The translations under genes and the position numbers were made by a program. The notes beneath the pieces were generated by a model. That model was given only the letters and a program-made list of their open reading frames with translations, searched no databases and was not told where the DNA came from. From NCBI RefSeq assembly GCF_023195535.1, contig NZ_JALPNF010000001.1, positions 496,001-560,000 of the forward strand: a stretch of 64,000 nt of DNA, written 5' to 3'. Positions within the stretch are counted from its first letter, which is position 1; every line of letters starts with the position of its first letter. The DNA comes from Sphingomonas faeni. GTDB taxonomy: Bacteria > Pseudomonadota > Alphaproteobacteria > Sphingomonadales > Sphingomonadaceae. Positions 54,846 through 64,000 of the stretch are shown piece after piece.

Positions 54846-57131
54846 TCATTCGAACGTGTACCGAAGCGTGGCGAACGCGGTGCGCGGGCTGCCGTAATAA
54901 TTGCCGCGACCCGTGGCGGCGATGCGCGCGTAATAGGTGTTGTCGAGCACGTTGTTGACGTTGACCGACACGCCCAGCCGCTCGGTCAGCTTGTAGCCCG
55001 CCCGCAGATCGACAACGGCATAGCTCCCCTGCCGGACGATCGTCGACGGACGGAACGATCCGTTCGCGTTCGTTCCTGCGCCGACGCCGCCATAGGTGCT
55101 GCTGAACCACGTCACCCCGCCGCCGACGCTGACGCCTGCCAGCGCGCCGTCGGTGGGCGCATAGTTGGTGAACGCCTTCGCCATGTGCTTCGGAATGATC
55201 GGGACCAGCGGCAGACCTTCGTTCGCGGTCGTCTGGTCCTCCAGATATTTGGTCCTGGTGTAGGTGTAGCCGCCATTGATCCGCCAGCCGGGCAGGATTT
55301 CGCCCGACGCCTCGGCCTCCACGCCGCGCGCGCGGACCTTGCCGGTCTGGAGTACGACGGTCGCGATGTCGGGATCGTTGAACAACCGGTTGGTCTGGGT
55401 GATCTGGTACGCCGCCGCTGACAGCAACAGCCGATCGTCCATCAGCGACAGCTTGGTTCCCGCCTCATATTGCGCGCCGATCAGCGGCTGGATCTGCTCG
55501 CCATCGGGTCGTGTCCTTCCAACCGGTGCCGCCTGCGGCGTGAAACTGTCCGCATAGCTGGCATAGAGGTTCAGATCGGGCGTCACATCCCAGACCAGCC
55601 CGGCATAGGGGGTGAAGCGATTGTCTATGCCATAGCGCATCGGCGCGGGCAGCACGCCGCTCGGCGCCAGCAATGTGGCCGTCGTCGTGTCCCACCACGT
55701 CAGGCGCCCGCCACCGATCAGCGTTACCCCGTCGACCGGACTCAGGCGCATCTGCCCGTAGAGACCATATTGCTCGACGTCGGTCGACGACCCACCATAG
55801 ACTTGCAGCACGCAATTGGCCGGCGCCGGTACGATCGCGGTGCTGGTGTTGGGGCACGTCGCGCCACCGCCCTGCACCGGATAATAGGGTGACGCGGCGT
55901 ACGGATCGAGCGGCGGTTCGAGCGGCGAAACCGGGTTGTAGACGTCGATCCGCGCGTAATTGGACAGGCGCGTGAAATACGACGTGCCCGAACTCGCCTG
56001 ATAATCCGCGCCGAGGATCAGAACCTGGTCGCGCCCGAACAACGGGAAGCTGCCGATGCCGTTGAAATCGAACGAACGCGTCTGCTGCTTGCTGTCGCCA
56101 CGATACGCGATGTGGCTGGTCGTGCCATTGGTCACGGTGACCGGCTGGTTGCCGATATAGCTGTAGATGTCGACACGATCGACATCGGTGAACAGGCCGG
56201 TCGCGCGCAGCGTCCACCGATCGCTGATCTTGTGCGTGATCTCGGCGAACCCTGTCCAGGTCTCCGCGTTGAACCGATTCCAGTCGGCGCCGAGATAGGT
56301 CGACCGCTTCACGTCGAGCAATCGCCCATCGCTGCCGTCGAGGCCACCGAGGATGCCGGGCAGTCCCGACTGGACCGCCGGACGGAAGCGATCGTAATTG
56401 CCGCCGATGGTCAGTGTGGTGCGATCGCCGATCTCTAGCGAACCGACCGCGAAGCCACCGATCCGGTTGCGGTGCGCGGTATCGAAGAACTGGTCCTGGT
56501 CCTGCGCCATGGCGCCGACACGCAAGCCTGCCTTCGCACCGATCGGCGTCGAGACGTCGAGTTCGAACCGGGCATTGTCATAGGTGCCGTAACCGGCACT
56601 CGCTTGCATCCTGAACGTGTCGAGCGGGCGCTTGCGGATCATGTTGATGCTGCCCGCGGGGTTACCCGAGCCACTGAACAGTCCGGCGGGGCCGCGCAGC
56701 ACTTCCAACCGATCGTAGAAGAACAGGTCGGGGACGGCCGACGGAAAGTTAAACGCAAAGCTCGGCACGCCGTCGATCAGGTAATTCGAGATCGCGAACC
56801 CGCGCGAGAAAAAACTAGGGTCCTCGCTGCCGACGCCATTGACCGTGATGCCGTTGGTCGCGGTCAGCGCATCTTCCAGCGTGAACAGGTTCTGCGCCTC
56901 GATCTGGTCGCGCTCGATCACGGTAATGGTGTTCGGCGTATCCTTGAGCGGCGTGACCGTCTTGCCGACTTCGCGACCATAGCTTTTGCCGAGCACAAGG
57001 ATCTCGTCCGACTTCTGCGCGTCGTCGGCGGCTTCGGCAGCGTTGCCGACCCGCGCCGGCTCGGACGCTGCAACCATCTCGGGCGCACCTACGAACGCCG
57101 CCCCGGCTAGTAGAAAACTCGTTACACTCAT
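54846..57131 (-). CDS. TonB-dependent siderophore receptor
   Basis: 761 residues, the FhuE/FpvA type: a plug with TPLKDTPNTITVIERDQIEAQNLFTLEDAL, FFSRGFAISNYLIDGVPSFAF, and LEVLRGPAGLFSGSGNPAGSINMIRKRP, then a beta-barrel ending TAFATLRYTFE. An exported N terminus (FLLAGAAFVGAPEMVAAS) is present. First gene of a four-gene iron operon with DUF3649, PepSY and DUF3325; a Fur-box-like site lies upstream. The cognate siderophore cannot be told from sequence. Confidence 0.92.
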   Translation of the reverse strand: MSVTSFLLAGAAFVGAPEMVAASEPARVGNAAEAADDAQKSDEILVLGKSYGREVGKTVTPLKDTPNTITVIERDQIEAQNLFTLEDALTATNGITVNGVGSEDPSFFSRGFAISNYLIDGVPSFAFNFPSAVPDLFFYDRLEVLRGPAGLFSGSGNPAGSINMIRKRPLDTFRMQASAGYGTYDNARFELDVSTPIGAKAGLRVGAMAQDQDQFFDTAHRNRIGGFAVGSLEIGDRTTLTIGGNYDRFRPAVQSGLPGILGGLDGSDGRLLDVKRSTYLGADWNRFNAETWTGFAEITHKISDRWTLRATGLFTDVDRVDIYSYIGNQPVTVTNGTTSHIAYRGDSKQQTRSFDFNGIGSFPLFGRDQVLILGADYQASSGTSYFTRLSNYARIDVYNPVSPLEPPLDPYAASPYYPVQGGGATCPNTSTAIVPAPANCVLQVYGGSSTDVEQYGLYGQMRLSPVDGVTLIGGGRLTWWDTTTATLLAPSGVLPAPMRYGIDNRFTPYAGLVWDVTPDLNLYASYADSFTPQAAPVGRTRPDGEQIQPLIGAQYEAGTKLSLMDDRLLLSAAAYQITQTNRLFNDPDIATVVLQTGKVRARGVEAEASGEILPGWRINGGYTYTRTKYLEDQTTANEGLPLVPIIPKHMAKAFTNYAPTDGALAGVSVGGGVTWFSSTYGGVGAGTNANGSFRPSTIVRQGSYAVVDLRAGYKLTERLGVSVNVNNVLDNTYYARIAATGRGNYYGSPRTAFATLRYTFE

Positions 57132-57173
57132 GCTGAACCCCCGTTATGCAGGTCCACTACCGTGATCGCTTTT

Positions 57174-57192
57174 GCGAGTCACTATCAATATC
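57174..57192 (-). promoter_or_regulatory. Fur-box-like site
   Basis: Read on the minus strand, GATATTGATAGTGACTCGC matches about 13 of 19 positions of the Fur consensus. It lies 43 bases before the siderophore receptor start, where iron-dependent repression would act. Confidence 0.4.
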
Positions 57193-57282
57193 AGCATTTT
57201 GTCATTTTGACCGGGAAGATTGTTTTGGCCTGTAATTCGCCAGCATCGTGCATCGCATCGTGTGCCGATACGTTGCATCCCT

Positions 57283-58164
57283 ATGAATCCCGTATCTGAT
57301 GTCCGCTATCCGTATCGGCCGATCATAGGCCGCCCCGATTACGATTGGCCCGATGGCAAACGGCTCGCGATCTACCTCGGCGTCAATCACGAGGTCTTCG
57401 ATTTCGGCGGTGGCTTGGGTGCCGAACTGGCGCCGTCGCAGACCGATCCCGACGTGATGAATTACGCCTGGCGCGATTATGGGAACAGAGTCGGGGCATG
57501 GCGCTTGTTCGAGCTGTTCGACAGGCTCGATCTGCCGACGACCGCCTTGTTGAACGCGGATATACTCGATCGGTGTCCGGGCCTTGCCGAGGCCTGTCGC
57601 GACCGCGGCGACGAGATCGCAGCGCACGGACGGACGAATGCGCGCGCGCAGGCGACCATGTCCCACACCAGTGAACGCCGCATGATCGCCGACGTGACGC
57701 AGCGACTGGCAACGCTGGGCATTCGCCCGACGGGCTGGCTCGGCCCGTGGATTTCGGAAAGCGCCATCACACCCGACCTTCTGGCCGCGGAAGGATATCG
57801 CTACGTGCTGGACTGGGCCCATGACGACCAGCCGACGCGCCTCGCCACCACGCATTCAAGCCTGTTGTCGATACCGTATTCGCAAGAAATCAACGATCTG
57901 CCCGCCGTGATCCAACGTCATCAGGAGGCCGATGGTTTCGCGACGATGATCCGCGCCGCAGTCGCCCAACTACTGTCCGAGGCCGACCGCCGCCCCTCGG
58001 TCCTGGGGATCGCGTTGCATCCCTATATCATGGGCCAGGCGCACCGCGTCCCGGCCCTTGCTAAAATACTCGAGGAACTCCGCGAGGCGAACGATCCGCG
58101 GATCTGGTGGACGACGGCGGGCGCCATCGCCGAGCATGTCGAAACGCACGATCTCGCGGTGTGA
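57283..58164 (+). CDS. Polysaccharide deacetylase family protein (PuuE-like)
   Basis: 293 residues of the NodB fold in the allantoinase (PuuE)-like branch: IYLGVNHEVFDFG, ALLNADILDRCP, DEIAAHGRTNA, GWLGPWISES and LGIALHPYIMGQAHR. These enzymes hydrolyse small cyclic amides or N-acetyl groups; the substrate here is unknown. The usual catalytic Asp position in the first motif is Asn-His-Glu, as in PuuE-type members. The ATG at 57283 gives a normal N terminus (MNPVSDVRYPY). Convergent with the DUF885 gene. Confidence 0.75.
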   Translation: MNPVSDVRYPYRPIIGRPDYDWPDGKRLAIYLGVNHEVFDFGGGLGAELAPSQTDPDVMNYAWRDYGNRVGAWRLFELFDRLDLPTTALLNADILDRCPGLAEACRDRGDEIAAHGRTNARAQATMSHTSERRMIADVTQRLATLGIRPTGWLGPWISESAITPDLLAAEGYRYVLDWAHDDQPTRLATTHSSLLSIPYSQEINDLPAVIQRHQEADGFATMIRAAVAQLLSEADRRPSVLGIALHPYIMGQAHRVPALAKILEELREANDPRIWWTTAGAIAEHVETHDLAV

Positions 58165-58191
58165 GCCGCTCGATTGCCGAGCACCGCGATC

Positions 58192-60003
58192 CTATCGGCG
58201 ACGGTCCGCGATATACCGGGCGACCTGCTCGTCGAGCACATCCAGGGGCAATGCGCCCTGGCTCAGGATCGCTTCGTGAAAGTCGCGAATATCGAAGCGG
58301 TCCCCGAGTTCGCGCTTGGCCCGATCGCGCAATTCGGTGATCTTGAGCTGCCCGACCATATAGCTCGTGGCCTGGCCCGGCCAGTTGAAGTACCGGTCGA
58401 CTTCGCGACCGATGTCGGTGTTCGAAACCGAACTGTTCGCCTTGAAATACGCAACCGCCTGTTCGCGCGTCCACCGCTTTGAATGGATACCGGTATCGAG
58501 CACCAGGCGGATCGCACGCCAGACCTGGAGCGACAGCATGCCGAACCGGTCATACGGGGTCTTGTAGACGCCCATCTCGTTGGCAAGCCGCTCCGAATAC
58601 AGTCCCCAACCTTCGACATACGCGCCATAGCCGCCGAATTTGCGAAACTTCGGGATACCCGCCAGTTCCTGCTGTCGGGCGATCTGGAAGTGGTGGCCGG
58701 GCGCCCCCTCGTGCGCGGCAATGCCAGCCACCTGAACCTTCTGCGTCTGGTTCATGTCGACCAGATTGACATAGTAGATACCGGGACGCGAACCATCGGC
58801 CGATGGCGGATTGTAGAAGGCGGTCGACGCCGTGCCCTCGCGCCATTTCTCGACCGCGCGAACCTCGAGCGGCGCCTTGGGCAGCGTCCGGAAATAGCGC
58901 GGTGCCGCGACCATGACCGACACAATCACGCCGCGCGCATCGCTGAGATATTGCTCGCGACCTTCAGCCGTATTCGGATATTTGAACTTCGGATCGGTAC
59001 GGATCTGATCGAAGAACGCCTCCAGCGTTCCGGTGAAGCCCACCTCGCGTTTGATCGCCTCCATCTCCTGGCGGATCGCGGCAACCTGCTTCAAACCCAG
59101 TTCGTGGATCTGGTCGGCGGTCAGTTCCGTGGTGGTCGAACTCTTCAGTCGATCGGCGTAATAAGCCGCACCGTTAGGCAGGCTCCATGCGCCAAAATTG
59201 CCTTTGGACCGTGGCTCGATTTCGTCGAGAGCGGTCAGCAGCACGCCGTACCCCGTGCGAAACGGCCCGGTCAGCGCAGCGCGGCCATCGGCCAGCAGCT
59301 TCGTCTTCACGGCCGCCGGTGCAGCCAGTGCGGCAACCTTCTTGCGAAAATCCGACCAGACGCTTGAATCCGGACCGGCGTCGAACGGCGCGCCGGTGAT
59401 GATCGCCTTTGCATCGGCGCGCGCCGGGGCGAAATTGACCTTGTTCGGGATGATGCCCGCCGCTGCCTGCGTCCGCATCGTCGCGGACACTTCGCGCATG
59501 ACGCGCTCGGTATCGCGAAGGCGCGCCACGTACGCCGTCGCATCGGCCACCGTGTTGACCTTGTGGTTGTTGATGAGCAAGACCGGGATGTCACCCGCCG
59601 GACTGCCGTTGGTCGAGACCGGAAAGCGTAGCTTGCGGAACTGCAACGACTGTCGACCGCGCTCGACTTCGTACTCGAACAGGCGGTAGCTGACACGGGC
59701 ACTGTCGCCGAGTTGCGCCGGCTTGAACTGCGCGCGCATCGCCGCCAGTTGACGCTCGGCCAGCGCTTCCGCACGAAGCGCGGCGGCATCCGTGTAATCG
59801 TCCAGCCGGCCGTAATTGGTTTTCAGGCCCAATTGCGTCTGCGATTCCGGGCTGAGCGCGAGTTGCTCGTCATACGCCCCGTCGAGGAAAACCAGCAACG
59901 CCGCGTCCTGTGCGGTCGAGGTCGATACGGCCTCCGGCGCCGCAAGATTGGCCTGCATGAGCGGAACAGCCGGCAGCAGGATGAGGGCAATAGCTAGACG
60001 CAT
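58192..60003 (-). CDS. DUF885 family exported hydrolase (putative metallopeptidase)
   Basis: 603 residues with a signal peptide (LAIALILLPAVPLMQANLA). The core has the family signature AAHEGAPGHHFQIARQQEL (an HExxHH-type metal site) and YVEGWGLYSERLANEMG. Family members behave as periplasmic peptidases or related hydrolases. The ATG at 60003 has GGAGAA just upstream; an earlier ATG at 60051 would precede the signal peptide by 16 residues. Confidence 0.8.
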   Translation of the reverse strand: MRLAIALILLPAVPLMQANLAAPEAVSTSTAQDAALLVFLDGAYDEQLALSPESQTQLGLKTNYGRLDDYTDAAALRAEALAERQLAAMRAQFKPAQLGDSARVSYRLFEYEVERGRQSLQFRKLRFPVSTNGSPAGDIPVLLINNHKVNTVADATAYVARLRDTERVMREVSATMRTQAAAGIIPNKVNFAPARADAKAIITGAPFDAGPDSSVWSDFRKKVAALAAPAAVKTKLLADGRAALTGPFRTGYGVLLTALDEIEPRSKGNFGAWSLPNGAAYYADRLKSSTTTELTADQIHELGLKQVAAIRQEMEAIKREVGFTGTLEAFFDQIRTDPKFKYPNTAEGREQYLSDARGVIVSVMVAAPRYFRTLPKAPLEVRAVEKWREGTASTAFYNPPSADGSRPGIYYVNLVDMNQTQKVQVAGIAAHEGAPGHHFQIARQQELAGIPKFRKFGGYGAYVEGWGLYSERLANEMGVYKTPYDRFGMLSLQVWRAIRLVLDTGIHSKRWTREQAVAYFKANSSVSNTDIGREVDRYFNWPGQATSYMVGQLKITELRDRAKRELGDRFDIRDFHEAILSQGALPLDVLDEQVARYIADRRR

Positions 60004-60139
60004 GAATTCTCCGATCGGCGCACTTGTCGCGCGCCATCGGATGCAATGCAATCGTGCGTTACGGCATAATCGGCGGTTTTAGCAGCCGGATCATGACGGA
60101 TGGTGGAGGGCGGCACGCGAGCGCCGCCCTCCGGTCCGC

Positions 60140-60409
60140 TCAGCGCACCGTGCCGCGACGAAACATGTTCACGATCGCGAGCAGGATCACCGCGCCGACC
60201 AGCGAAATCAGGATCGACTGGATATTGAGCGCGCCGTCCATGATCGAAGCGCCACCGATCAGCGGCGTGATGAGAAAGCCGGCCAGCAGTGCGCCGACGA
60301 TGCCGACGACGACGTTGAGAAAGACGCCCTGCTGCGCATCGGTCCGCATGATCATGCTGGCGACCCAGCCGATGAGTCCGCCGACGACGAGAAGGATGAT
60401 GAGGTTCAT
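60140..60409 (-). CDS. GlsB/YeaQ/YmgE stress-response membrane protein
   Basis: 89 residues, three hydrophobic helices, with the transglycosylase-associated pattern GGLIGWVASMIMRTDAQQG and NVVVGIVGALLAGFLI. Homologues are induced by stress; molecular role unknown. A possible EcfG-type promoter lies upstream at 60446-60471. Confidence 0.88.
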   Translation of the reverse strand: MNLIILLVVGGLIGWVASMIMRTDAQQGVFLNVVVGIVGALLAGFLITPLIGGASIMDGALNIQSILISLVGAVILLAIVNMFRRGTVR

Positions 60410-60445
60410 GATAAGGCTCCTGGATGCTATTGGTACAGGTGACTA

Positions 60446-60471
60446 AACAGTCTCACCGACCGATCCGTTCA
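60446..60471 (-). promoter_or_regulatory. Possible EcfG-type promoter before the GlsB-like gene
   Basis: On the minus strand TGAAC-N17-TGTT resembles GGAAC-N16/17-CGTT, about 40 bases before the GlsB-like start. Confidence 0.3.
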
Positions 60472-60580
60472 GATTGCGGGCGCCACCACGATTTCGAAGT
60501 TGGTGCCCAAGCACTGGGTCCATTGGTATATTTGCGCCGCCACGATGGGAACCGACAGCCCCGCGCGACGCTGAACCGCA

Positions 60581-62056
60581 ATGACCAAGACCCCCGCCAA
60601 ACCGCTCCACGCCCCGACCCTGCACCATCTCGAACAATTGATGACCGGGCTGCTCGAAGGCGTGATCCTGCTGGATCCGACAGGGACGATCCTGAGCGCC
60701 AACCCGGCTGCGCTGAGGATGCATGGCGTCCGCACGGTCAACGACCTCGGGCAAACCGCCGACGAGTACGCCACTCGGTTCCGGCTGCGCTATCGCGATC
60801 GTCGCAAACTGCCGCGACGCGAATATCCTCTGATGCGGCTGCTCGCAGGCGAGAGCTTCCCCGACCTGATCGTCGAGGTCGCACCGGTCGACGCCGACGA
60901 ACCGCGATGGGTGCATCAGGTGCGCGATATCGTCATGGACGAGGATGGCGGCGAGCCGGATTGCCTCGGGCTCGTCATCAATGACGTCTCCGAGCGCTTC
61001 GACGCGGAGGATCGGTTCGAGGCGATGTTCCACGCCAACCCGGCCCCTGCCCTTATCATCCGCGTCGCCGACCAGCGCTATGTGCTCGTCAATCAGGGCT
61101 TTCTCGATCTGTCCGGCTACACCCGCGATCAAATCATCGGCAAGACACTGTTCGATTTTGACTTTCTCGCGGAGGTCGACCGAAAGGCCTTCGTCAAGGA
61201 CTGCATTTCCGCTGGCAAGACGATCCCGCAGCTCGAAGCGGAACTGCCGCTTGCGAATGGCGAAACCACGCTCGTCATACTTGCGGGCCAGCCGATCGAG
61301 ATCTCCAATCAGGACTGTCTTCTATTTACGTTCGCCGACCTCGAACCGCGGCGGCGGGCGGAGCATGCGTTGAAGGCAAGCGAACGTCACTTCTCTTCGG
61401 TATTCGAAATGGCACCGGTCGCGATGGTCGTGACGGACGGCGCGGACAACCGCATCGTCCAGGTCAATGCCGGGTTCAAGGCGCTGACTGGACATAGTGA
61501 GAGCGCCGTCATCGGCCGCGTCGCCGACGACCTGCAACTCTGGAACGATGCGGCGCAGCGTGACGAGCTTGAGGTTGAAATCAGCGAGCATGGCGGCTTC
61601 CGTGGTCATGATGTCCAACTGCTGCACAAGACCGGCGAAATGGTCGATTGCCTCGTTTCGGCCGAGCGGATCAGCATCGATGGAGCGCCCTGCGTGCTGT
61701 GGCTATACCAGGATATCTCCGCGCGCCGTCGCGGGGAACTGGCGCTCGTCGAGGCAATCGACGCGGTCATGAACGATGCCAACTGGTTGAGCCGCTCGAT
61801 CATGGATAAGCTGGCGACGCTGCGAAACCCGCGCGCACCAGGGCAGGCATCCGCCCCGCCAGCCGATCTCAGCAAGCGCGAACGCGAGGTGCTCGAACTG
61901 ATCTGCCAGGACATGGACGACGCGGCGATCGCGGAACGGCTCGGTCTTTCGCGCAACACCATACGCAATCATGTCGCACGCCTGTATGCGAAGATCGGCG
62001 TGAACCGCCGAAGCGCGGCGATCGTCTGGGCGCACGAACGCGGTGTCGGAGCCTGA
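60581..62056 (+). CDS. PAS-domain LuxR-type regulator
   Basis: 491 residues, cytosolic. Three PAS-like units are read at about 20-130, 145-250 and 268-385, and a GerE/LuxR helix-turn-helix at about 425-485 (LSKREREVLELICQD..IAERLGLSRNTIRNHVARLYAKIGV). There is no kinase or receiver domain, so it is a one-component regulator that senses through PAS. Ligand and targets unknown; divergent from the GlsB-like gene, which is a possible target. Confidence 0.85.
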   Translation: MTKTPAKPLHAPTLHHLEQLMTGLLEGVILLDPTGTILSANPAALRMHGVRTVNDLGQTADEYATRFRLRYRDRRKLPRREYPLMRLLAGESFPDLIVEVAPVDADEPRWVHQVRDIVMDEDGGEPDCLGLVINDVSERFDAEDRFEAMFHANPAPALIIRVADQRYVLVNQGFLDLSGYTRDQIIGKTLFDFDFLAEVDRKAFVKDCISAGKTIPQLEAELPLANGETTLVILAGQPIEISNQDCLLFTFADLEPRRRAEHALKASERHFSSVFEMAPVAMVVTDGADNRIVQVNAGFKALTGHSESAVIGRVADDLQLWNDAAQRDELEVEISEHGGFRGHDVQLLHKTGEMVDCLVSAERISIDGAPCVLWLYQDISARRRGELALVEAIDAVMNDANWLSRSIMDKLATLRNPRAPGQASAPPADLSKREREVLELICQDMDDAAIAERLGLSRNTIRNHVARLYAKIGVNRRSAAIVWAHERGVGA

Positions 62057-62776
62057 CGTTCGAGGCTAATCCGACACTCGGGTTCGGCGCATTGGTCATG
62101 CTATGATGGCGCTCTCAACCGTCCAGTCATAGTCGATCGACCCGTTGAATTAGCTAGCGACGCTGCGTCGTACGAGCGCGCATCCGAACCTTCGTTGGTG
62201 GACGGTGCCTCGACCTGCGGCCCACCGCTATCGTGACCATTGCCCGTCAGCCGGTAGAACATGAGAGACGTGGAAACGGTCAAGCATCGTTCGGTCCGGT
62301 AGAGTTCCTCCGCGAAGCGGCCACCCCGGCCCACACCACTAAGTCATTATGATAAGGTGACTTATCGGGACATAAGTCGTCATGATCATTATCAGACATA
62401 GGACTGTGGTCGATCGGACCATTTATAGAAAGACAGTCGGCATCTCAGGTCAATATCTTATGGTTAATCTTGATCAGTAAGAAATTCAGAGATCAGATAG
62501 ATCATCAAGGAACGATGTAAGGCCTTCGATCGCTGTGATTTCGACGATCGAAAATCACGACCTTAACATCAGTTAGTATCTGGGTTTTGATGACAGATTG
62601 ACGAATAATATAAATATCGATCTTGACCTATACTATCCACGATAATTTTTTAATCGATACTAGGTCGTTATTATCCGCTCATATCATTGTTCGATACAAT
62701 CGTTCCGCTTGCGTAGCCGCTCGACGAGCACTGAATCACCTCCTCCGTTCCTTATATAACGTTAAAGGATATCTTC
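62057..62776. other. Long non-coding region, AT-rich from about 62340
   Basis: 720 bases without a convincing gene. The first 280 bases have the usual GC content. From about 62340 to 62760 the sequence is strikingly AT-rich against the GC-rich window and carries several dyads: GACTTAT/ATAAGTC at 62359-62378, GTGATTT/AAATCAC at 62535-62558, and GACCTA/TAGGTC at 62625-62666 around a run of T. It may be the long leader of the dehydrogenase, a small RNA, or acquired DNA. Confidence 0.6.
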
Positions 62777-63949
62777 ATGCGTGCACTCGTTTGGCATGGT
62801 AAAGGCGACGTCCGCGTCGATACTGTTGCCGACCCCGAAATCAAGCATCCGCGCGATGCGATCATCAAGGTCTCGGCCTGCGCGATCTGCGGGTCCGATC
62901 TGCATCTGCTCGACGGGTATCAGCCGACGATGCAGGCGGGCGACATCCTCGGTCATGAGAATATGGGCGTCGTCGTCGCGCTCGGCTCTGAGGTTACCAA
63001 CCTGAAGATCGGCGACCGCGTCGTCGTGCCGTTCACGATCAGCTGCGGCGACTGCTTCTTCTGTCGCAAGGGACTGTTCTCGGCGTGCGAGCGGACCAAT
63101 CCGAACGCCGAGATGGCGATCAAGGCGATGGGCCATTCGCCCGCCGGCCTGTTCGGGTTCAGCCATATGCTGGGCGGCTATTGCGGCGGCCAAGCCGAGT
63201 ATCTGCGCGTGCCGATGGCCGATATCGGGCCGATCAAGGTGCCCGACAACGTCACCGACGACCAGGCGCTGTTCCTCTCGGACATCTTCCCAACCGGTTA
63301 TATGGCCGCCGAAAACGCGAACATCGAAGAAGGCGATACGGTCGCGATCTGGGGCTGCGGTCCGGTCGGGCAGTTCGCGATCCGCTCCGCGCTGATGCTT
63401 GGCGCCGGTCGCGTGATCGCGATCGACGAGGTTCCCGAGCGCCTCGCGATGGCCGAAGCCGGCGGCGCAGAGACGATCAACTTCGCGGAGGTCGACAGCG
63501 TCTATGACGAACTCCAGTCCCGTACCAAGGGGCGCGGTCCCGACAGCTGCATCGATGCGGTGGGCGCAGAGGCTTCAGGCCACGGCGCCGTCGACGCGGT
63601 GATCGACAAGGTGAAGGCCGCGACGTTCCTCGCGACCGACCGCGTGCATGTGCTGCGCGAGGCGATAATGAGCTGCCGGATGGGCGGCACGATCTCGATC
63701 CCCGGCGTCTATGTCGGGATGGGCGACAAGATCCCGATCGGTGCGATGATGAACAAGGGGCTGACGATCAAGACCGGTCAGACCCATGTCCAGGCCTATA
63801 CCAAGCCGCTGCTCGCGCGGATCGAGGCGGGCGATATCGACCCGAGCTTCGTGGTCACGCATCCGGCCAGCCTCGAGGATGCGCCCGAGATGTACCAGAA
63901 GTTCCGCGACAAGCAGGACGGCGTCATCAAGGTCGTACTGCGCCCGTGA
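62777..63949 (+). CDS. Zinc-dependent alcohol/formaldehyde dehydrogenase
   Basis: Medium-chain dehydrogenase, 390 residues, of the glutathione-independent formaldehyde dehydrogenase-like group. Catalytic zinc ligands Cys38 (CAICGSDLH) and His60-Glu61 (LGHENMG); structural zinc cysteines in [18 protein letters not shown]-binding [14 protein letters not shown]. It oxidises an alcohol or aldehyde with NAD+; the true substrate is uncertain. It follows the AT-rich region and ends before a hairpin. Confidence 0.88.
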   Translation: MRALVWHGKGDVRVDTVADPEIKHPRDAIIKVSACAICGSDLHLLDGYQPTMQAGDILGHENMGVVVALGSEVTNLKIGDRVVVPFTISCGDCFFCRKGLFSACERTNPNAEMAIKAMGHSPAGLFGFSHMLGGYCGGQAEYLRVPMADIGPIKVPDNVTDDQALFLSDIFPTGYMAAENANIEEGDTVAIWGCGPVGQFAIRSALMLGAGRVIAIDEVPERLAMAEAGGAETINFAEVDSVYDELQSRTKGRGPDSCIDAVGAEASGHGAVDAVIDKVKAATFLATDRVHVLREAIMSCRMGGTISIPGVYVGMGDKIPIGAMMNKGLTIKTGQTHVQAYTKPLLARIEAGDIDPSFVVTHPASLEDAPEMYQKFRDKQDGVIKVVLRP

Positions 63950-63957
63950 TGAACCAG

Positions 63958-63986
63958 GGGACGAAGCGCGCATGGCGGTTCGTCCC
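63958..63986 (+). terminator. Hairpin after the dehydrogenase
   Basis: GGGACGAA (63958-63965) and TTCGTCCC (63979-63986) form a perfect 8-base stem with a 13-base loop, 9 bases after the stop. No long T run follows. Confidence 0.55.
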
Positions 63987-64000
63987 TTACCTGCCCCCCC

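Noticed and set aside
62101-62334. Minus-strand ORF of 77 residues after the PAS-LuxR gene
   Set aside because: Low-complexity composition, no ribosome site, no recognisable motif; treated as chance.

Overview
The window is GC-rich and gene-dense and looks like a chromosomal segment of a sphingomonad (Alphaproteobacteria, Sphingomonas or close relative). This rests on protein-family content: four TonB-dependent receptors (TBDRs), a PepSY/DUF3325/DUF3649 siderophore set, the aerobic cobalamin route, DUF885 and DUF2147 proteins, PhoX/PhoD phosphatases, and REP-like palindromes between genes. No marker gene fixes the species.

Layout. 1-394: C-terminal end of a PepSY membrane protein. 440-15759: a cobalamin regulon. 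Two similar cobalamin riboswitches precede a nickel/cobalt permease and cobW; cobW leads into cobN-G-H-I-J-(K antisense)-L-E-M-B-A-F, mostly joined by ATGA/GTGA overlaps. This covers uroporphyrinogen III to cobyrinate a,c-diamide with cobalt uptake and one cobaltochelatase subunit; cobS/T, adenosylation, amidation and lower-ligand genes are not here. 15894-19489: a TBDR and a nucleoside-hydrolase-like protein. 19666-23615: htpG and modABC. 23991-29975: a GH18-NodB deacetylase-GT2 fusion protein and a second TBDR paralogous to the first. 30159-30616: a toxin-antitoxin pair whose toxin seems to start at CTG. 30771-34837: lepA preceded by a compact three-gene operon (small repeat-containing peptide, M29-like metallopeptidase, CmoM-like methyltransferase), the best candidate here for an undescribed peptide-modification system. 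35141-35217: tRNA-Pro. 35494-42254: a phosphate-scavenging locus (phoD, TBDR, phoX) with a Pho-box-like site. 42589-50379: fatty-acid degradation (MerR regulator, fadD, thiolase, bifunctional dehydrogenase/hydratase, DUF2147 protein, FadL-type porin). 50488-52530: class II photolyase and a PA2169-type four-helix protein. 52604-57131: a siderophore receptor with its inner-membrane partners and a Fur-box-like site. 57283-62056: a PuuE-like deacetylase, DUF885 hydrolase, GlsB/YeaQ protein and a PAS-LuxR regulator. 62340-62760: an AT-rich non-coding stretch full of dyads, followed by a zinc alcohol/formaldehyde dehydrogenase.

How the parts fit together: the blocks are mostly uptake modules (cobalt/B12, molybdate, phosphate, iron-siderophore, fatty acids), each with its own likely control element (B12 riboswitch, Pho box, Fur box, MerR palindrome). 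Three families of imperfect palindromic repeats sit in the intergenic gaps. Motifs and starts were read by eye; no database search was run.
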